A DNA stretch of 64,000 bases. Source: Lachnospiraceae bacterium (GTDB lineage: Bacteria > Bacillota > Clostridia > Lachnospirales > Lachnospiraceae). Positions 18,095 through 25,712 of the stretch are shown one piece after another. Position numbers and translations under genes: made by a program. Numbering within the stretch: the first letter of the stretch is position 1; every line of letters starts with the position of its first letter. A model generated the notes under the pieces. It saw only the letters and a program-made list of their open reading frames with translations. It was not told where the DNA came from and did no database searches. The DNA lies in contig JAGBCB010000005.1 in NCBI GenBank assembly GCA_017938145.1, forward strand, positions 1-64,000, read 5' to 3'.

Positions 18095-18570
18095 CACATA
18101 AATCCTCCAATCATAAAGAAACTAATCACCACCGCATAACCGGGAGCTATGGCTATGGCACTGTCCTTTTCTAACTTCTCTCCCTTTAATTTTGCTTCCA
18201 CAAAACCTACTAAGGCAGCAATCACAAGTATAATGGCAATGGAGATACACTGACTGCTGATATCCAAAAGCGAAAAACCACCTTTCATCTGCGCCAAATA
18301 AACTGCACCAAATAAAAGGAGCAAATCACTATCTCCACCACCCCATGCTTTTGTAAGTGCAAAAGTAATATAAAACACCGAAAAAAGCACAATGTAGGCA
18401 AGTAATACTTTAGGTTCCACTTCGCCCACCATAATGCAATAGCCAACCCACAGCCCGGTAAGCATCATACAGGGAAAGGTGTAAATCATTCTGTCTTTTA
18501 AATCCCACCATGCACACAGGATTAAATATATCCCTGTACACACAGCAAGAATGATATGATAGATTTCCAA
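18094..18570 (-). CDS. Type IV prepilin peptidase (A24, TadV/CpaA type)
   Basis: This membrane aspartic protease trims prepilins. It has several membrane helices over 158 aa and both catalytic acids in the expected places: Asp in CAWWDLKDRMIY near residue 23 and the GxGD-type motif GGGDSDLL near residue 78. The methylase domain of large PilD enzymes is absent, as in TadV/CpaA. It directly follows the CpaF-like ATPase gene without a gap. Likely substrates are small pilin-like proteins of this element, for example the one at 10.4 kb. Confidence 0.9.
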   Translation of the reverse strand: MEIYHIILAVCTGIYLILCAWWDLKDRMIYTFPCMMLTGLWVGYCIMVGEVEPKVLLAYIVLFSVFYITFALTKAWGGGDSDLLLLFGAVYLAQMKGGFSLLDISSQCISIAIILVIAALVGFVEAKLKGEKLEKDSAIAIAPGYAVVISFFMIGGFM

Positions 18571-19812
18571 CTACTCATCCTCCTTCTCATACACAGTCTT
18601 AAACCTTAGACATTTTTCCTTTTCATCCCATCCGTCAACCTCAACTATTTCATCAATGGAAAAGTGGCTCATATGGATAAGGACAAAAGGAGCACTGCCA
18701 AACATTTCTTCCAATGTCTCCATTGGATAATCGGATACATATCTTGCACACTGCGCAAGTCTGGTCACAGAGCTTCTTGCATCGTTCGAGTGAATGGTTC
18801 CAAAAAATCTTGCACCAGTACTCATCGCTGTAGTAAATACATACAGTGCCTCCCCACCCTTAATTTCTCCAATGACGAAATTATCAATGTCCTGCAAAAG
18901 TCCAAGTCTAAGCTCGTCCTCTAAGCTATACTCTGTAACTGCATCATTTTTTCTTACGGTCATCGTGTGTTCAAACTGCGCCTGTGGATGCTCATGAGAA
19001 TATAACTCATCGGACTCCTGCGATACCAAAATGGATTCATCATATGGAATCATATCAATCATGTTGTTAAGAAGCGTTGATTTACCGGAACCACCACGTC
19101 CGGATATTAAAAAACTATATCCTGCCATGATTCTGTCCCCAAGATATTCAATCATCTCATCATCAAGCATTCCGTTTTCCTTTAGATAATCCCAAGTAAG
19201 CTTTTCCTTTGGCATCTTACGAATGTGGATATTGCTTTTTTCTGTAGATGTAATGCACGGTAACTGCACATCTATACGCAGATAATAAGCATCTACACCT
19301 TTTCTGTCCGTACAATGCCCAAGTGCATTCTCCTCAGATTTTCCAAGCTTATGAATGCGTAAAATTCTCTCATACCACGACTTATAATCCTCTTCGCTAA
19401 AGAATTTCACATCTGCCACATATCTTGTGCCATTTGCCTTTACGGTTATATGGTCATACCCATAAACCTTAATGTCTGATACATCCTTTGCTAAGATAAG
19501 CGGCGTAAGCACGTAATACCCGAAAACACACTGCCTAAACATCTCAAGAAGCTGTCGCTTTACTTCCATACCGGTCATGGGAAATGCTCTCTCCACGTAA
19601 TCCTTTGCACGGTTCATAAGCATAATGAAATCCTGTTCTGTTCCGGTTATACTCTTTACTACAAGTGCCGGATTTAAGTCACACACATTTGCTTTGAGCT
19701 GCAAAAACATCTCATTCATTTCCCTTTGACCATATATGGAATCCGCATGGTATACCTTTGATACCAAATTGAGTCTGCCATCTGTTTTTTTCTTATAGTT
19801 AAGTCTTGGCAT
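18571..19812 (-). CDS. CpaF/TadA/VirB11-family secretion ATPase
   Basis: This hexameric ATPase powers a type II/IV secretion or pilus system. The N-terminal domain leads to Walker A (GRGGSGKS, about residue 240), the Asp-box/Walker B region (LGLLQDIDNFVIGEIKGGEA) and the His-box region (GARFFGTIHSNDARSSVTRL). The ATG at 19812 (MPRLNYKKK) is preferred, eleven bases from AGGAGG; the frame is open to 19824. It heads the cluster with the prepilin peptidase and lies after the relaxase gene and leader repeat copy 2. Confidence 0.93.
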   Translation of the reverse strand: MPRLNYKKKTDGRLNLVSKVYHADSIYGQREMNEMFLQLKANVCDLNPALVVKSITGTEQDFIMLMNRAKDYVERAFPMTGMEVKRQLLEMFRQCVFGYYVLTPLILAKDVSDIKVYGYDHITVKANGTRYVADVKFFSEEDYKSWYERILRIHKLGKSEENALGHCTDRKGVDAYYLRIDVQLPCITSTEKSNIHIRKMPKEKLTWDYLKENGMLDDEMIEYLGDRIMAGYSFLISGRGGSGKSTLLNNMIDMIPYDESILVSQESDELYSHEHPQAQFEHTMTVRKNDAVTEYSLEDELRLGLLQDIDNFVIGEIKGGEALYVFTTAMSTGARFFGTIHSNDARSSVTRLAQCARYVSDYPMETLEEMFGSAPFVLIHMSHFSIDEIVEVDGWDEKEKCLRFKTVYEKEDE

Positions 19813-19833
19813 AGCTTTTTTCACCTCCTATGA

Positions 19834-19867
19834 AGTACTTAGGGTCAAAAAAAGCTGATTGCAAAAA
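19834..19867 (-). repeat. Conserved leader element, copy 2 of 5
   Basis: This copy starts right at the relaxase stop codon and ends only about 22 bases before the CpaF start codon, leaving room for little more than the ribosome site. That spacing argues against a simple promoter at this copy and favours a leader-RNA or processing role. Confidence 0.85.
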
Positions 19868-21670
19868 TTACAGAGATTTTTTCCGAACATTGGTCTTGTG
19901 AATGACACACTCCCTAAGACCGTACTCTTCGGCAAGCTTATAGATTTCATTATTGAATGCTTTCGCCTCTAACTCCTTAGAATCTATACTCCGAATTACC
20001 TTATCCTTTTTATCCATGACATCAATCTTAGTTGTCACTACTGGCTTTCCATCTACAGTGTCCGGCATCGTCATTACCCGGATAATGACATCATCCACAT
20101 TCTTTGCAGTGATATATCTGATTTCACTTACATATACGTTATATTCCTTAGCCTGCCGAACTGCCTCTTTATGACCAACTGCATCAAAGAAGGAAAGAAT
20201 ATGTCCTTTGTCCGCAAACCGTCCTTCTCTAGTAAATCTCAAAATATCTCTGTACTGTGCAGACAGCTCACTAACCTGTGCCTTAGCATAAGCAAGCTGC
20301 CCTCGCTGATCTGCAACAAAATCTGCCACCTCTTCCACCGTCTTACCGTAGGACAACTCTAAACGCTCTGCTAACTCCTTGTACTTGATGAAATCTGCCA
20401 CATACTCTGTTCTACCGTACATATCAAATAAATATGCCTTAACCATATACTCCTTCATTTCATCATAGATACTGATAATCGGCTGATTGCGTTTTATGTT
20501 CTCCCGAAGCTCTTTCATCTCTGCTGTAAGCTTCTGCTTTCTTGCTAAAATCTCAGCCTCGGCAGCCTTCACGCTGTCCGTACCATTCGAATAATAATGA
20601 ACCAGCTCATACACATAAGCGGTCTCATTTAGTTCCCTCGTCATCTTCTGAATCTGCCAGTTGTCGATATAAGTTTCTTCCCACGGATTACGCCCAAGTC
20701 TGATAAGCCTGAGAGCCTTTTTCTTCTCATCCTTTGTCATATCCTGATACCGCTTCATTTTCGTTGGCGTGAAATTTACCATTTCTCTCTGCGGAAGATA
20801 ATGAGAATGCTCTCCAACTCCCTTCCAGATAAGCGGGTCCATCTTAGTTGCAAGTCTTCTCACAATCGCCTTTGTCGTATAATTATCTCCAAGCTGATTT
20901 GTTCGCATGGCTTTTACCATATCATCCATTTCTACGGAAATATGTTTCCCAACATTAACTTCAAGGCCATCCGCACGAAGATAGGCAATAAAGGATGCAA
21001 TATCATCCGTCTGTTCAATCGCATGGTCAATAAGCTTACGAAGCAACACTTTTCTTTTGGCAATCGGCATCTTATCTACAACCGGTTCTCTTCTCCACTT
21101 TTCATTTGGAGTAAAACCATATTTTTCTGCTAACTGATTTAATGTAGGCTCAAATGTTTTCTTCATAAATGACCTATCCATATGAATCTTCTTCCCATCC
21201 AAGCCAACCGTATTTACCACAAAATGAATATGCAGATTTTCCGTATTGGTGTGTACCGCATAAACCACCTGATGCTCCGGGAATAACTTCGCCATAAAAT
21301 CATTTAAAAGAAGCATAAGTCTACCTGCATTCTTTGGGTCTGATTCTTCTTCTGACAATGATACAATTCCATGCATTGCCACTCGTCCGTCTAACTTTCC
21401 ATAAAACTCTTTTACCTGCATCATCTCACTTGTGGCGTTATCAAAGTCCATAATGTGCCTACCGCCCACATATAATCCGTCCACCGTCTTAATCTCATCC
21501 GTCACATATAAAAGCTGATTATTAAGCTGATTGACATTATCAATATCAATCATCACACCCACCTTTTCCGGATTCTCAATATAATCAATAGAACTGGAAA
21601 TCTGTTTTGAAGCAGACTTGCCACTTGCTGCGGTAATATTCCAAATCTTTGCTACAATTCCTTTTGCCAT
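19868..21670 (-). CDS. MOBP-type relaxase (MobA/VirD2-like)
   Basis: It nicks oriT and leads the transferred strand. A candidate nucleophile Tyr is in SIDYIENP (about residue 32). The metal-binding histidine motif is in YAVHTNTENLHIHFVVNTVG, with HxH spacing, at about residues 135-155. A long helical C-terminal part follows. The start at 21670 (MAKGIVAKIWNI) has GGAGG five bases upstream and was chosen over the longer frame from 21691. It follows two SpoVG-like genes after a strong stem-loop. The predicted partner, a MobC-like protein, is at 25.4 kb and the candidate nic site at 27.48 kb. Confidence 0.92.
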   Translation of the reverse strand: MAKGIVAKIWNITAASGKSASKQISSSIDYIENPEKVGVMIDIDNVNQLNNQLLYVTDEIKTVDGLYVGGRHIMDFDNATSEMMQVKEFYGKLDGRVAMHGIVSLSEEESDPKNAGRLMLLLNDFMAKLFPEHQVVYAVHTNTENLHIHFVVNTVGLDGKKIHMDRSFMKKTFEPTLNQLAEKYGFTPNEKWRREPVVDKMPIAKRKVLLRKLIDHAIEQTDDIASFIAYLRADGLEVNVGKHISVEMDDMVKAMRTNQLGDNYTTKAIVRRLATKMDPLIWKGVGEHSHYLPQREMVNFTPTKMKRYQDMTKDEKKKALRLIRLGRNPWEETYIDNWQIQKMTRELNETAYVYELVHYYSNGTDSVKAAEAEILARKQKLTAEMKELRENIKRNQPIISIYDEMKEYMVKAYLFDMYGRTEYVADFIKYKELAERLELSYGKTVEEVADFVADQRGQLAYAKAQVSELSAQYRDILRFTREGRFADKGHILSFFDAVGHKEAVRQAKEYNVYVSEIRYITAKNVDDVIIRVMTMPDTVDGKPVVTTKIDVMDKKDKVIRSIDSKELEAKAFNNEIYKLAEEYGLRECVIHKTNVRKKSL

Positions 21671-21690
21671 AATGTCCTCCATAAACAGCA

Positions 21691-21714
21691 ATAGCCGCCA
21701 CGAATGGCGACTAT
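21691..21714 (-). promoter_or_regulatory. Stem-loop just before the relaxase ribosome site
   Basis: On the minus strand ATAGTCGCCA-TTCG-TGGCGGCTAT forms a 10-pair stem with a UUCG-type tetraloop, about 15 bases upstream of the relaxase Shine-Dalgarno site. There is no T-run, so it is not a canonical terminator. It may set mRNA stability or reduce readthrough between spoVG and the relaxase. Confidence 0.7.
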
Positions 21715-21724
21715 CACTTTTGTC

Positions 21725-21982
21725 TTACTCTAATTTTTCATACTCTGCAAGGACACGAACTTCGATATCCTCCCTGAGAGCAGGTTTCATAGGAAAGCAA
21801 ATGTTCTTATACTCTCCACTCTGATTTTTTCGAGATGGATAACCAACAAACTTCTTTCCATCCTTACTCTCTAATACTCTGATTCCACATACCACGAAAT
21901 CCCCATCGAATGTAATACTGCCGTATGCAAGGCAGCTATCTTCACTTGTGCCTCTTGTGAGTCTAACTTCTGTTACCTGCAT
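21725..21982 (-). CDS. SpoVG-family protein, paralogue 2
   Basis: This 85-aa protein matches the SpoVG pattern: an opening VTEVRL, a central FVVCGIRVLES and then VGYPSRKNQSGEYKNICFP. SpoVG is a small site-specific nucleic-acid-binding protein in Firmicutes. It lies 12 bases after the first paralogue and just before the relaxase gene, so it may regulate transfer genes or coat nucleic acid. That role is inferred. It lacks the C-terminal extension of its neighbour. Confidence 0.88.
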   Translation of the reverse strand: MQVTEVRLTRGTSEDSCLAYGSITFDGDFVVCGIRVLESKDGKKFVGYPSRKNQSGEYKNICFPMKPALREDIEVRVLAEYEKLE

Positions 21983-21994
21983 TATACATTCTCC

Positions 21995-22360
21995 TTATCT
22001 GCCTTTGCCTTTCTTCGGAGCGGGTGCGGCTTCTTTTGCGCCCTCGGTCTGGGCTTTCTCCTGAGCCTGTCCCTGCTCCTGATTCGCTTCCTGCTCCTGC
22101 TTTGCCACCATATCCTTATATTCCTTAAGGATAGCACCGGTGATATCCGCATATAATTCCTTGCTTAAAGGGAAAGCGATATCCTCATAACTACCGTCCT
22201 GTTTCTCTCTGGAAGGAAAAGCTACAAAATGATTACCTTTCTTATCTTCCATTACTCTGACACCACGTACCGCAAATGCATCATCAAGTGCAAAGCTACC
22301 TATTGCTTTAACAGCAGTACTGGAATTGATTAAGTTAAGTCTTACTTCTGATACCTGCAT
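21995..22360 (-). CDS. SpoVG-family protein, paralogue 1, with charged tail
   Basis: Residues 1-85 are SpoVG-like (VSEVRLNLINSSTAVKAIGS, FAVRGVRVMEDKKGNHFVAF, PSREKQDGSYEDIAFP). A tail of about 35 residues, rich in Gln, Glu, Ala and Lys, ends APAPKKGKGR and may bind nucleic acid or protein. The gene follows the DUF5688-like gene by about 15 bases. Two tandem SpoVG paralogues upstream of a relaxase are distinctive of this type of element. Confidence 0.88.
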   Translation of the reverse strand: MQVSEVRLNLINSSTAVKAIGSFALDDAFAVRGVRVMEDKKGNHFVAFPSREKQDGSYEDIAFPLSKELYADITGAILKEYKDMVAKQEQEANQEQGQAQEKAQTEGAKEAAPAPKKGKGR

Positions 22361-22374
22361 AATATAAATCCTCC

Positions 22375-23409
22375 TTATCTGTGATGACGAGGGCGACTAC
22401 CCTCTGTATTTGTCTGTGCTGTTTCATAGAACTCTCTGTTTTCTGCCGCAGAAAGTCCTAACTCCTGTGTAGAAGTATCTGCCAAGGTAAGAGTCTTCTC
22501 CTCGGCATTAAACAAATACACATGGTCGGAAAGCTGCTCTTCCGGGGTAACCTGACCTTCATTGATTTCAGCTACCATCTGTGCAAGATGCTCCGGATTT
22601 CCCATCTTAGCAGATACTGCGATGCTTTCATGAATAGATGAAGGTAAAATATAAAGATTTGTACCCATCTTTTCAGCCAAATCAGAAAGTACATCTTCAT
22701 AGAACATGGACGCAGCACCGTTTACCTTGGAAGTATTAGAGATAACAAACATCTGCTCATCCGCAGGTCTGTCATCAAAAAGCACTTCCATCATCTCTTC
22801 ATCCATGCCATCCTTACTGAAAATCTCTCTCATAACATCATTCATGGACTGAACTGTAACCGGAAGCAATTCTCTTGTATTCTTCATAGCAAGCTCATGA
22901 ACTTCCTCTTTCGTCATGTTCCAGAATGGAAGATGGTCATTCTGAATGGTAATGGTTGCTGTTCCGGCATCCTCCCTGCTGATAAGCACCTTATAAATCA
23001 GTGCCAAATCCTCACGGTTGGTGTGCGGAACATTCTGAAGCATATCTGCATTCTTTTCTCTGTTGACTACCACCATGATAATTCTGTCTCTGACAAAATC
23101 CACATCCTTAAAGTTCTTCGCAATATCGCCGACTTCTTCCGCAGGCTGCATACCACCTAAATATACATCTGCCATTTCCTCCATGATGTCATCAAGGTCA
23201 CTTCCATGCTGATACTCCATATAGAAGCCATCTAAGTAAATGTTCGGGGTTACATTCTCGCCTTCCGGTAATACGGTAAGTGCAGTAAGCACTCTGCCAT
23301 TATTCTTGGTCACTTCATTTATAGCAACCTTCGCATCGCCATACCACTCAGGCAAAGCATCCAAAATATGCTCTCTGCAATAATCCTGAAATTCTTCAAA
23401 GCTAAGCAT
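22375..23409 (-). CDS. DUF5688-family protein
   Basis: The opening (MLSFEEFQDYCREHILDALP), the NIYLDGFY segment and the repeated region around IYKVLISREDAGTATITIQN match the DUF5688 proteins that are common in Lachnospiraceae conjugative elements. Function unknown. It is soluble, 344 aa, with no catalytic motif I can name. The ATG at 23409 overlaps the end of the 44-codon gene upstream, so expression is coupled. Its place in an operon with SpoVG and the relaxase suggests a role in transfer or establishment. Confidence 0.8.
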   Translation of the reverse strand: MLSFEEFQDYCREHILDALPEWYGDAKVAINEVTKNNGRVLTALTVLPEGENVTPNIYLDGFYMEYQHGSDLDDIMEEMADVYLGGMQPAEEVGDIAKNFKDVDFVRDRIIMVVVNREKNADMLQNVPHTNREDLALIYKVLISREDAGTATITIQNDHLPFWNMTKEEVHELAMKNTRELLPVTVQSMNDVMREIFSKDGMDEEMMEVLFDDRPADEQMFVISNTSKVNGAASMFYEDVLSDLAEKMGTNLYILPSSIHESIAVSAKMGNPEHLAQMVAEINEGQVTPEEQLSDHVYLFNAEEKTLTLADTSTQELGLSAAENREFYETAQTNTEGSRPRHHR

Positions 23410-23536
23410 CCTCGTTTTCCTCCTTCTTTTCAGTTTTCATTGCTGCAAATGCTGTATCATAGGCAACTAAAGCAGCATGTCCTGTATCTTCTCTCTTCTC
23501 AACAGATACAGTTACATTGTCAATCACATAATCCAT
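23402..23536 (-). CDS. Small protein, 44 aa, first gene of the relaxase operon
   Basis: The frame MDYVIDNVTVSVEKREDTGH... ends KEENEDA. AAAGGAGAAG precedes the ATG at a good distance, and the stop overlaps the start of the DUF5688-like gene. The strong ribosome site, the coupling and the position right after leader repeat copy 3 support a real gene. No family is recognised; the peptide is soluble and charged. Confidence 0.7.
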   Translation of the reverse strand: MDYVIDNVTVSVEKREDTGHAALVAYDTAFAAMKTEKKEENEDA

Positions 23537-23580
23537 ACGCTTCTTCTCCTTTCAAATTTTTCTGTAGGATTTGCTCTTAC

Positions 23581-23619
23581 ACTTAGTTCTTAGGGTCAAA
23601 AAAAGCTGATTGCAAAAAA
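23581..23619 (-). repeat. Conserved leader element, copy 3 of 5
   Basis: The element carries one change in the otherwise constant core (TAAGAACTAAGT instead of TAAGTACTAAGT). It lies 45 bases before the start of the 44-codon gene, which opens the operon ending in the relaxase. Confidence 0.85.
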
Positions 23620-23629
23620 TGCGAGTATT

Positions 23630-24583
23630 TTATCTAATCTTTTTTCTTACTCCCTGCGACACTTTTTCCTGCTCTGTCTCGATTTTTTCTGCCTTATCGA
23701 CCTTTTTCGACAATTCTCTTTCGAGGTCAGCAGTAATCTTATCCGCTGTGGTTTTAATCAAATCCAAGTTTTCCTTAAGTTCCGTTACTTCTCTGTCCTT
23801 ACTCCACCCGGAAATATAACCAAACGAATACTCCGAAGTATCAAGTCCTAACATCTGCGCCACCCAATATGCTACCGATTCTGCTTGTACTTCCTTTGTC
23901 TCTCTGTCCCACTTATCTTCCTTACCTCCATGACCAAGAGTTGCGTGTGCAATCTCATGAATCATGGTTTTAATGGTTTGAAGCTGAGACATATCATTTC
24001 TGACAACAATACACTGACCAGCCGGACTAAAATATCCATTTGCGCCACCTTTAATCTCTTCAAAAGAAATAGGCACCGGACTGACTGCAATCAGAACATC
24101 TCTCATGGTCTCAAAGTCATCCACTCCTGCCTCCAACATATTCGCCAAAGTAGGAAGCGGTTCTCCACTGGTCTGTGACACATCAAATACATACGCTGGA
24201 CGAAATCCCTGAAATTCTCTCGTAACCTTTTCTGTTACCTGCTTACCGTTTGCGTCCACTACCGGATGATTCTGCGCATCAAATACCGGCTCATCCACAT
24301 CTGCTTTATAAGTCATGGGTGCAATAATCATGATTCCATGCTCATGCTTATTCACAACACGATTAAAATCCGTCTGCCATTTCTTAAAACCACACACATG
24401 AGACGCTTCCGGACACTGTGAAACAATCAGAATGCAGTTATTGATGCTATAGTGCGGAAACTTTGACATCGTAGAAATATAATCCTCATATTTACCGGAC
24501 TCAAAAATCTCTCGCACACCTGCCTCAAGCTTTGCCTGAATTTCGCTCATTCGCTCTTCTCTCGAAACACGCTCTTTGCCCAT
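23630..24583 (-). CDS. ArdC-like antirestriction/zinc-peptidase protein
   Basis: The N-terminal part (REERMSEIQAKLEAGVREIF, YSINNCILIVSQCP, FKKWQTDFNRVV) matches the ArdC N-terminal single-strand-DNA-binding domain. The C-terminal part has the zinc motif TMIHEIAHATLGH, followed by an acidic partner in EVQAESVAYWVAQMLG. ArdC proteins protect entering DNA from type I restriction. The start at 24583 follows AAAGGAGGG; a longer TTG form from 24604 is unlikely. It sits on the side of the candidate oriT predicted to enter first, which fits antirestriction. Confidence 0.85.
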   Translation of the reverse strand: MGKERVSREERMSEIQAKLEAGVREIFESGKYEDYISTMSKFPHYSINNCILIVSQCPEASHVCGFKKWQTDFNRVVNKHEHGIMIIAPMTYKADVDEPVFDAQNHPVVDANGKQVTEKVTREFQGFRPAYVFDVSQTSGEPLPTLANMLEAGVDDFETMRDVLIAVSPVPISFEEIKGGANGYFSPAGQCIVVRNDMSQLQTIKTMIHEIAHATLGHGGKEDKWDRETKEVQAESVAYWVAQMLGLDTSEYSFGYISGWSKDREVTELKENLDLIKTTADKITADLERELSKKVDKAEKIETEQEKVSQGVRKKIR

Positions 24584-24630
24584 CAGATTTCCCTCCTTTC
24601 CCAAGACTAAAAATAGAATCTTCTATCTTC

Positions 24631-24669
24631 ACTTAGTACTTAGGGTCAAAATGAGCTGATTGCAAAAAA
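24631..24669 (-). repeat. Conserved leader element, copy 4 of 5
   Basis: This copy has a small change in the T-run (CATTTTGACCC). Its upstream T-tract is also the tail of the RadC-like gene's terminator, so element and terminator are fused. The ArdC-like gene starts 48 bases later. Confidence 0.85.
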
Positions 24670-24706
24670 TCCCAAGAACAAATTCATAGAATCTGCCTTG
24701 GGATTT
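24668..24706 (-). terminator. Terminator after the RadC-like gene
   Basis: On the minus strand AATCCCAAG and CTTGGGATT form a stem followed by TTTT. It starts five bases after the RadC-like stop codon. Confidence 0.85.
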
Positions 24707-24710
24707 ACAC

Positions 24711-25271
24711 TTAACGTCTTCTGTGTCTGATGGGAACTGTTGTGTCTTCTGCCACTGTTGAATCATCCGCAACCGCCATCTGCGGAAAATCAATGTTCCT
24801 ATAATCTACCAAATATTTATTGTGCTCAAAACTAAGCATATCTTTTTCCTTGAAACTAAAATAGCTTTCATTATTACCACCAACGATAATGTGGTCTACA
24901 AGCGGAATGCCCATCAACTCACTAAGCTTTAACATCCGATCAGTCAACATACAATCCTCTTTGCTTGGATTTAACTTGCCTGATGGATGGTTATGCAAAA
25001 TTAGCATAGATGAGGCATTCGCAAGTATCGCACTCTTAAACAGTTCCCTTGGATGAGCCAAAGTCTGGTCAACTGCTCCCATGCTGACAAAGTTACAATT
25101 CACAGGAATACCGTTGGCTTTTAAATTTATAACGCACATCACTTCTCTGTCCATTTCACACAGATGCTTTCCTAATAATTCTACCGCTGCAATCGGATTC
25201 CCAATAGGCTTATCACTAAGAATAGGAGCCTCCTTCACAAGACGAATGGATACAACTTCTAACTTATTCAT
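24711..25271 (-). CDS. RadC-like JAB-domain protein
   Basis: The MPN/JAB metalloprotease-like fold is indicated by LILHNHPSGKLNPSKED, the JAMM-type HxHPSG...D motif, and by DREVMCVINLKANGIPVNC upstream. RadC-like proteins of this short form, without the helix-hairpin-helix N-domain, are frequent next to antirestriction genes on plasmids and ICEs; their enzyme activity is not established. GAGGAG lies seven bases before the ATG. It follows the 36-codon gene and ends at a terminator. Confidence 0.88.
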   Translation of the reverse strand: MNKLEVVSIRLVKEAPILSDKPIGNPIAAVELLGKHLCEMDREVMCVINLKANGIPVNCNFVSMGAVDQTLAHPRELFKSAILANASSMLILHNHPSGKLNPSKEDCMLTDRMLKLSELMGIPLVDHIIVGGNNESYFSFKEKDMLSFEHNKYLVDYRNIDFPQMAVADDSTVAEDTTVPIRHRRR

Positions 25272-25374
25272 CCTCCTGCTCCTCCTCTTCGGACAATCCT
25301 ACCCGGATAAAGAATTCTCCTTCATGTGACTCCATGAACTCAAATAATTCTTCCAATGTCATTTCCTGTTCCAT
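25264..25374 (-). CDS. Small acidic protein, 36 aa
   Basis: The frame MEQEMTLEELFEFMESHEGE... ends SEEEEQEDE. It starts in a TAATG overlap with the stop of the MobC-like gene and its own stop overlaps the start of the RadC-like gene, a tightly packed coupled arrangement. GAGGAGG lies just upstream. Fourteen of 36 residues are Glu. Function unknown; strong acidity could suggest DNA mimicry, which is speculation. Confidence 0.65.
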   Translation of the reverse strand: MEQEMTLEELFEFMESHEGEFFIRVGLSEEEEQEDE

Positions 25375-25712
25375 TAGTCCTCCTCTTCTGACTTTTGGTC
25401 ATCGTGACCAAAAGTGTCCATTCCGGTTAATATCCTCTTTACTTCATCTAACTTTGAATATACAAGCAGCTTATCCTCCGATGTCATTTCTTCTTTCAGC
25501 GCAATCACTCTAAGACTTAAATCAATCTGAGAAATTTTTGATATAAGCTCCTTATACTTTACCGATGGTATAAGCAACCGTTTCTGCCCACTTATCAGAT
25601 ATCGAATATATTGGGAGCGGTTCATTCCCAATTCCTCACGCAACACATCAAGCCTACTAAGGTCAGCATCAGACACCGATAAGAATAATCTGTTATTTTT
25701 CTCCTGTGCCAT
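25374..25712 (-). CDS. mobC: MobC/ribbon-helix-helix relaxosome accessory protein
   Basis: The start at 25712 (MAQEKNNRLFLSVSDADLSRL) has GGAGG six bases upstream; the frame is open to 25772 inside the preceding gene. The N-terminal half (RLFLSVSDADLSRLDVLREEL, GMNRSQYIRYLISG) has the beta-strand plus two-helix pattern of ribbon-helix-helix MobC proteins, which help the relaxase open oriT. The C-terminus contains the copy of the 23-bp palindrome, translated in frame as FGHDDQKSE. The candidate oriT is 1.8 kb away in the same region. Confidence 0.75.
   Translation of the reverse strand: MAQEKNNRLFLSVSDADLSRLDVLREELGMNRSQYIRYLISGQKRLLIPSVKYKELISKISQIDLSLRVIALKEEMTSEDKLLVYSKLDEVKRILTGMDTFGHDDQKSEEED
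25398..25420. repeat. 23-bp palindrome, copy 1 of 6
   Basis: Arms CTTTTGGTCA and TGACCAAAAG flank the centre TCG. This copy lies within the coding end of the MobC-like gene. Confidence 0.85.
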
